From assembly GCA_045613585.1 (NCBI GenBank), contig JAZLBG010000114.1, positions 1-25,035 of the forward strand: a stretch of 25,035 nucleotides of DNA. Direction: 5' to 3'. Of this stretch, positions 21,574 to 25,035 are shown in pieces. Each line of letters begins with the position of its first letter. Positions within the stretch are counted from its first letter, which is position 1. The notes below the pieces were generated by a model that was given only the letters and a program-made list of their open reading frames with translations, had not been told where the DNA came from and did no database searches. Made by a program: the position numbers and the translations under genes. This DNA is from Fimenecus sp045613585 (GTDB lineage Bacteria; Bacillota; Clostridia; Oscillospirales; Acutalibacteraceae).

Positions 21574-21610
21574 TAGCACTCAAAGCTTCTTTGGGTGCTA
21601 TTTATTTTTA
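21574..21610 (+). terminator. Terminator after the WYL operon
   Basis: The stem TAGCACTCAAAG (21574-21585)/CTTTGGGTGCTA (21589-21600), with one T-G wobble, is followed by TTTATTTTTA. It lies 60 bases after the stop of the 655-residue gene and closes the three-gene operon. Confidence 0.82.
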
Positions 21611-21626
21611 CAAAAACTGGAATAAC

Positions 21627-21654
21627 ACAATGAATTTTTCCAATGAAAATTCAC
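21627..21654 (+). promoter_or_regulatory. 28-bp element upstream of the Mor-like gene, shared with the WYL operon
   Basis: It matches 18098-18125 at 25 of 28 positions. In this copy TGAATTTT (21631-21638) and AAAATTCA (21646-21653) form an 8-bp inverted repeat around TCCAATG, a typical operator shape. It lies about 50 bases before the ribosome binding site of the Mor-like gene. A common regulator for the two transcription units is the simplest reading. Confidence 0.6.
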
Positions 21655-21702
21655 TTTACTTTTTCTATAATTTTTTTATGACTTTTTAGGGGTGAGAGAT
21701 AT

Positions 21703-21957
21703 ATGTCTGACAAGAAAACAGATGGCTTCAACGGCATTTATGCCGAGCTTGCTGAAATCATTGATATTGAAGTTGTTGAGCAGATTTATTCTCAATATAA
21801 AGGGCAACAAATCACCTTCCCTATGCGATTATACTCAAAATCATATATAGAAAACTTAATCTGTCAGGAGTTTACCGGTAAAAATTATCGAGAGCTTGCT
21901 CAAAAATACGAATACTCTGAACGATGGATTCGCGAAATACTTAAAGGTAACAAATAA
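21703..21957 (+). CDS. Mor transcription activator family protein (chromosomal-flank copy)
   Basis: This 84-residue protein is a paralogue of the element's regulator at 11275-11565. It has the same GIYAELAEIIDIEVVEQIYSQYKGQQITFP start (about 8-37, split here), an LYSKSYIENLI middle, and a C-terminal helix-turn-helix NYRELAQKYEYSERWIREILKGNK (about 60-84). The helix-turn-helix is the most conserved part between the copies. ATG 21703 follows GGGGTGAG. It lies between the WYL operon and a flavodiiron gene and shares the 28-bp upstream element with the WYL operon. It may regulate the neighbouring operon or be a remnant of an older mobile element. Its target is unknown. Confidence 0.8.
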   Translation: MSDKKTDGFNGIYAELAEIIDIEVVEQIYSQYKGQQITFPMRLYSKSYIENLICQEFTGKNYRELAQKYEYSERWIREILKGNK

Positions 21958-22022
21958 ATCCTACAAGCTGTGAGATTTTTAATTTCCAGAATAACCCCCT
22001 TTTATTCTGTTAACAAGTATGA

Positions 22023-22028
22023 TATAAT
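22023..22028 (+). promoter_or_regulatory. Extended -10 promoter of the flavodiiron gene
   Basis: TGATATAAT (22020-22028) is a textbook extended -10 (TGn before TATAAT), and no clear -35 is seen. The start codon is about 32 bases downstream, with AAAGGAG at 22047-22053. Confidence 0.65.
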
Positions 22029-22059
22029 AATTCGAGATTTTATTGCAAAGGAGTTTATT

Positions 22060-23208
22060 ATGATTACAAATGATGTTAAATATATTGGTGTAAACGACCA
22101 TAAAGTAGATTTATTTGAAGGTCAATATATTGTGCCTAATGGAATGGCATATAACTCTTATGCTATTATTGACGAGAAAATTGCAATTATGGATTCAGTT
22201 GACGCTAATTTCAAAGACGAATGGCTTAATAACATTAAAAATGTTTTAGGTGACCGCTCCCCTGACTACTTGATTGTTCAACATATGGAGCCTGACCATT
22301 CTGCTAATGTTCACGAATTTGCAAAGGTTTATCCTGACACTACTATTATTGCTACTGACCGTGCTTTTGTTATGATGAATAAGTTTTTTGGCACAGATTT
22401 TGCTGACCGCAGAATTGTTGTAACAGAGGGCGACACATTAAGCCTTGGCAAACATAATCTTACATTTGTTTTAGCACCAATGGTGCATTGGCCAGAAGTT
22501 ATGATGACTTATGACTCTACTGACAAAATTCTTTTTGCAGCAGACGGTTTTGGCAAATTTGGTGCATTAGATGTAGAAGAAGACTGGGCTTGTGAAGCTC
22601 GTCGTTACTATTTTGGTATTGTTGGTAAATATGGTGCACAGGTACAAGCTATACTCAAAAAAGCTGCCACTCTTGACATTCAGATTATCTGCCCACTTCA
22701 CGGACCAATTCTTAAAGAAAATTTAGGTTATTACCTTGATTTATACAACACTTGGTCATCTTATGGAGTTGAAAGTGAAGGCACTTTAATTTGCTACACA
22801 TCTGTTTATGGTAACACTAAAAAAGCAGTTGAATTGCTTGCAAATGAGTTAAAGGCAAATGGTTGCCCAAAAGTTGTTGTTAATGACCTTGCTCGTTGCG
22901 ATATGGCAGAAGCAGTTGAAGATGCTTTCAGATATGGCAAAATCATTCTTGCAACTACTACATATAATGGTGATATTTTCCCATTTATGAGAAACTTCAT
23001 TCATGAGCTTTTAGAAAGAGGCTACAAAAACCGTAAAATCGGTATTGTTGAAAATGGCACTTGGGCACCTGTTGTAAAAAATAAAATTACAAAGGCTTTT
23101 GAAAATAGCAAAGAAATCACTTTTGCTGACACAGTTGTAACAGTGCACTCCGCACTTAATGATGAAAGCTGTGAACAAATTAAAGCTCTTGCAAAAGAAA
23201 TGGCATAA
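22060..23208 (+). CDS. FprA family A-type flavoprotein (flavodiiron protein)
   Basis: This 382-residue cytosolic enzyme reduces O2 to water and/or NO to N2O, protecting anaerobes from these gases. The N-terminal metallo-beta-lactamase-like domain carries the diiron ligands: H75, E77, D79 and H80 in HMEPDH, then H144 (PMVHWP), D163 (FAADGFG) and H215 (PLHGP). The C-terminal flavodoxin domain (about 243-380) has the FMN loop YTSVYGNTKKA (about 247-257) and TTTYNGDIFP. No extra C-terminal rubredoxin or flavin-reductase domain is present, so it needs a separate electron donor such as rubredoxin or F420H2-type partners. I chose ATG 22060 with AAAGGAG 6 bases upstream; the open frame to 21970 is not coding. 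It is transcribed alone. Confidence 0.95.
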   Translation: MITNDVKYIGVNDHKVDLFEGQYIVPNGMAYNSYAIIDEKIAIMDSVDANFKDEWLNNIKNVLGDRSPDYLIVQHMEPDHSANVHEFAKVYPDTTIIATDRAFVMMNKFFGTDFADRRIVVTEGDTLSLGKHNLTFVLAPMVHWPEVMMTYDSTDKILFAADGFGKFGALDVEEDWACEARRYYFGIVGKYGAQVQAILKKAATLDIQIICPLHGPILKENLGYYLDLYNTWSSYGVESEGTLICYTSVYGNTKKAVELLANELKANGCPKVVVNDLARCDMAEAVEDAFRYGKIILATTTYNGDIFPFMRNFIHELLERGYKNRKIGIVENGTWAPVVKNKITKAFENSKEITFADTVVTVHSALNDESCEQIKALAKEMA

Positions 23209-23211
23209 GAA

Positions 23212-23246
23212 AAAGGAGTAGCAAATTGCTACTCCTTTAATTTTTT
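23212..23246. terminator. Bidirectional terminator between convergent genes
   Basis: The stem AAAGGAGTAGCA (23212-23223)/TGCTACTCCTTT (23227-23238), with loop AAT, is followed by AATTTTTTA on the plus strand and by TTTTCTT on the minus strand. It serves both the flavodiiron gene and the symporter gene, whose stop is at 23248. Confidence 0.9.
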
Positions 23247-23247
23247 A

Positions 23248-24774
23248 TTATGCTTCAGATTTCTGGCCTTCAGCTTCGTGCTTTTCACGAAGTGCTGCAT
23301 AAATTGGTTCCATCTTTTCTTTTGTAAGAGGATAACCAAATCTGAAAATAAGCCATACACTTGTATAAACAATAGCAGGAATTATTGTACAGATAAACAT
23401 AATCTTTTTACTTGTATCGTTTTCTGCAATAAAGCCATTACCTGCTGTAAGGCTATCATATTTTGCCCATTGAAGAAGGAAAAGTCCGCCTGCGTCTGCA
23501 ATTGCTTGACCGAACTGACGACCGAATGTGTATGCGGAATAAACTGCGCTTTCGTTTCGGATACCTGTTTTGTATTCCTGATAATCAATAACGTCCATAA
23601 CAACTGCCCAGCAAGTAAGGCTGACAAATGTATATCCAAAACCGATGAGAAGAAGGCAAGTCATATAAAGCCATGCAGGGTAAATGCCTTGTTCAGGATT
23701 AATCCACATAATGAAATCCTGATTATTAGCAGTAAGGAAAAGGAATACTGATGTTATTGCAGAAACAATTGACATTCTTCCGCAAAGCTCTTTTTTACCA
23801 TATTTAGCAGAAAGTTTTGGTGTGAATAAAATCAATATTACCATTGGAAGATAATTACAGATTGTACCCACAATGCTAAGACCTGTATTTGTAAAGTAGT
23901 TCTTATAAAGATAAGTATTAAATGAGCCGAACTGAAGCTGACCGCTGATAAGCACGCCTGATAATGTGAGCAACACGAATGGTCTTGATTTGAAAAGTCC
24001 TTTGTAAACACCTTTTAAGTCAACATTTTCATCTTCAACTGCTGGCACACGCTCTTTAACCATTTTATGGCCTATAAGATATGTAACAATTGAGAAAATG
24101 CCCATCAAAAGTGCATAACCGAACATTCTTGTACCGTCTGCAATTTCAATTTCTTGGCCTGTTTGTTCGTCAAACCTGCCAGTACCAACATAAATAACCA
24201 TTGGAGCAATAAGAAGAACAACTGCACCACCAATACCACTACCTACTGAACGAGCAGTTGAAAGAATTGTTCTGCCCTTAGGGTCATCGGTAATAACAGA
24301 AGCAAGCGAGCCAAAAGGAATGTTCATAGCAGTATACATTGTGCAATACACAAGGTATAAGATAATTGCAAGAACAAATAAAAGCATTGGCTTTTCTGCT
24401 AACGTCTGATTATAAAAAATTGAATTTTTATCACTGAATGGAATAAAGCAAAGCACTGTTGAAATACCAAGTGGTACTGCAACAAGACGTAGATACTGAC
24501 GATATTTACCATCTTTACCTGCTTTTCGCTTTGACACAACCGCACCCCAAAGTGGGTCATTAATTACGTCCCAAAGACGAGTGATAATGAACATATAACC
24601 AACAAGTTTTGGTGCAATTCCAATAACGTCAGTCATAAAAATTTTAAGGTAACTTGTAATGTATGTAAGGTTAAACATATTACCCGCTTCAGCAATAGTA
24701 TAACCCGCCATATCCTTAAAGCCTATTTTGTTAGGATGATTGTTTACTTCTTTTACTTTCTTTTCTTTAGCCAA
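23248..24774 (-). CDS. GPH family (MelB-like) sugar:cation symporter, MFS fold
   Basis: This 508-residue membrane protein has about 12 hydrophobic segments and the glycoside-pentoside-hexuronide family start GFKDMAGYTIAEAGNMFNL (about 22-40). Next comes RLWDVINDPLWGAVVSKR (about 65-82), the cation/sugar-binding signature of MelB relatives. Such transporters import oligosaccharides, pentosides or glucuronides with Na+ or H+; the substrate cannot be read from sequence. I chose TTG 24774 (MAKEKKVKE), which has AAGGGGG 8 bases upstream. The ATG at 24798 and the frame to 24855 would place this site inside the gene. A TATACT -10 lies further upstream. No glycosidase gene is adjacent here. Confidence 0.9.
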   Translation of the reverse strand: MAKEKKVKEVNNHPNKIGFKDMAGYTIAEAGNMFNLTYITSYLKIFMTDVIGIAPKLVGYMFIITRLWDVINDPLWGAVVSKRKAGKDGKYRQYLRLVAVPLGISTVLCFIPFSDKNSIFYNQTLAEKPMLLFVLAIILYLVYCTMYTAMNIPFGSLASVITDDPKGRTILSTARSVGSGIGGAVVLLIAPMVIYVGTGRFDEQTGQEIEIADGTRMFGYALLMGIFSIVTYLIGHKMVKERVPAVEDENVDLKGVYKGLFKSRPFVLLTLSGVLISGQLQFGSFNTYLYKNYFTNTGLSIVGTICNYLPMVILILFTPKLSAKYGKKELCGRMSIVSAITSVFLFLTANNQDFIMWINPEQGIYPAWLYMTCLLLIGFGYTFVSLTCWAVVMDVIDYQEYKTGIRNESAVYSAYTFGRQFGQAIADAGGLFLLQWAKYDSLTAGNGFIAENDTSKKIMFICTIIPAIVYTSVWLIFRFGYPLTKEKMEPIYAALREKHEAEGQKSEA

Positions 24775-24886
24775 GAAGATAACCCCCTTTTTATTCATTA
24801 CAAAGTATAATAACACTTTTTTAGTGAAAATACAATAGAAATAATCAAAATGCAAATCATAATAACTGAAGTAATGTTAGTGTTCA

Positions 24887-25035
24887 ATAAATTTGAGTTT
24901 GTCGAGTTCTTTAATTGATTTATTTTAACAAACACACCTTGTAGGGTCGGGACTCTGTGCCCGACCGCAAAACTTTAATAATCTACGGGCAGGCACGGAG
25001 ACCTGCCCATACAAGAGACTTTTTCTTTGTAAACC
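24887..25035. repeat. GC-rich interspersed palindromic repeat, right copy (inverted)
   Basis: This is the reverse complement of 47-195, 148 of 149 bases identical by eye, reaching the last base of the window. The single change falls in the outer stem (left-copy base 73), so this copy cannot form that pair. The boundary at the window end suggests that the repeat may continue, or that the sequence was cut or assembled at it. Confidence 0.85.

Noticed and set aside
47..25035. Composite transposon bounded by the 149-bp inverted repeats
   Set aside because: No transposase lies next to either copy, and most genes between them are housekeeping. The repeat has the look of a dispersed palindromic element, not IS ends.
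1..25035. CRISPR array
   Set aside because: No regularly spaced direct repeats with unique spacers were seen on either strand, and no cas genes.

Overview
The window looks like a low-GC Gram-positive chromosome, most likely a gut clostridium of the Ruminococcaceae/Oscillospiraceae kind. This placement is an inference. It rests on AT-rich genes, strong AGGAGG-type ribosome binding sites, a Firmicutes-type LexA box, a flavodiiron protein (anaerobe), a GPH sugar symporter and GC-rich interspersed palindromic repeats. The first and last ~150 bases are an inverted pair of one such repeat (47-195 and 24887-25035, one mismatch by eye). The right copy ends exactly at the window end.

Left flank (1-6912). 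A minus-strand pair encodes a membrane-anchored M23 peptidase and a phosphopantetheinyl transferase and ends at a clear terminator. A possible ~100-nt structured RNA lies upstream of the pair. The divergent lexA has a LexA box over its own promoter. Next comes a plus-strand RNA-modification cluster: a THUMP/UPF0020 rRNA methyltransferase, a lipid kinase, rsmE and an RsmB/RsmF-type m5C methyltransferase.

Integrated element (about 6974-17953). A tRNA-Leu(GAG) gene is the attachment site. The last 24 bases of its 3' end recur at 17930-17953, next to a tyrosine integrase, and bound an ~11-kb element. Cargo at the tRNA end is a type II restriction-modification system: two tandem paralogous C5-cytosine methyltransferases facing a DUF3883-type PD-(D/E)xK endonuclease. 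The core holds a Mor-like regulator, several small unknown proteins (including two very short ORFs at 12294 and 12379), DUF3846 and DUF1643 proteins, a superfamily-3-like ATPase, a protein of unknown function and the integrase. No conjugation, capsid or packaging genes are visible, so it resembles an integrative mobilisable element or satellite that uses R-M as cargo.

Right flank (17954-24886). Immediately after attR is a three-gene operon: a WYL-domain regulator, a small coiled-coil protein and a 655-residue protein. The large protein combines a PH-like N-terminal region, a possible restriction-endonuclease-like motif set (E206, D233, Q242-x-K244) and a glycine-zipper membrane region. This is my best candidate for an undescribed defence or toxin system. 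A second Mor-like regulator follows, and the two promoter regions share a 28-bp element (25/28 identical). The flank ends with an FprA-type flavodiiron protein and a convergent GPH-family sugar symporter that share a bidirectional terminator.
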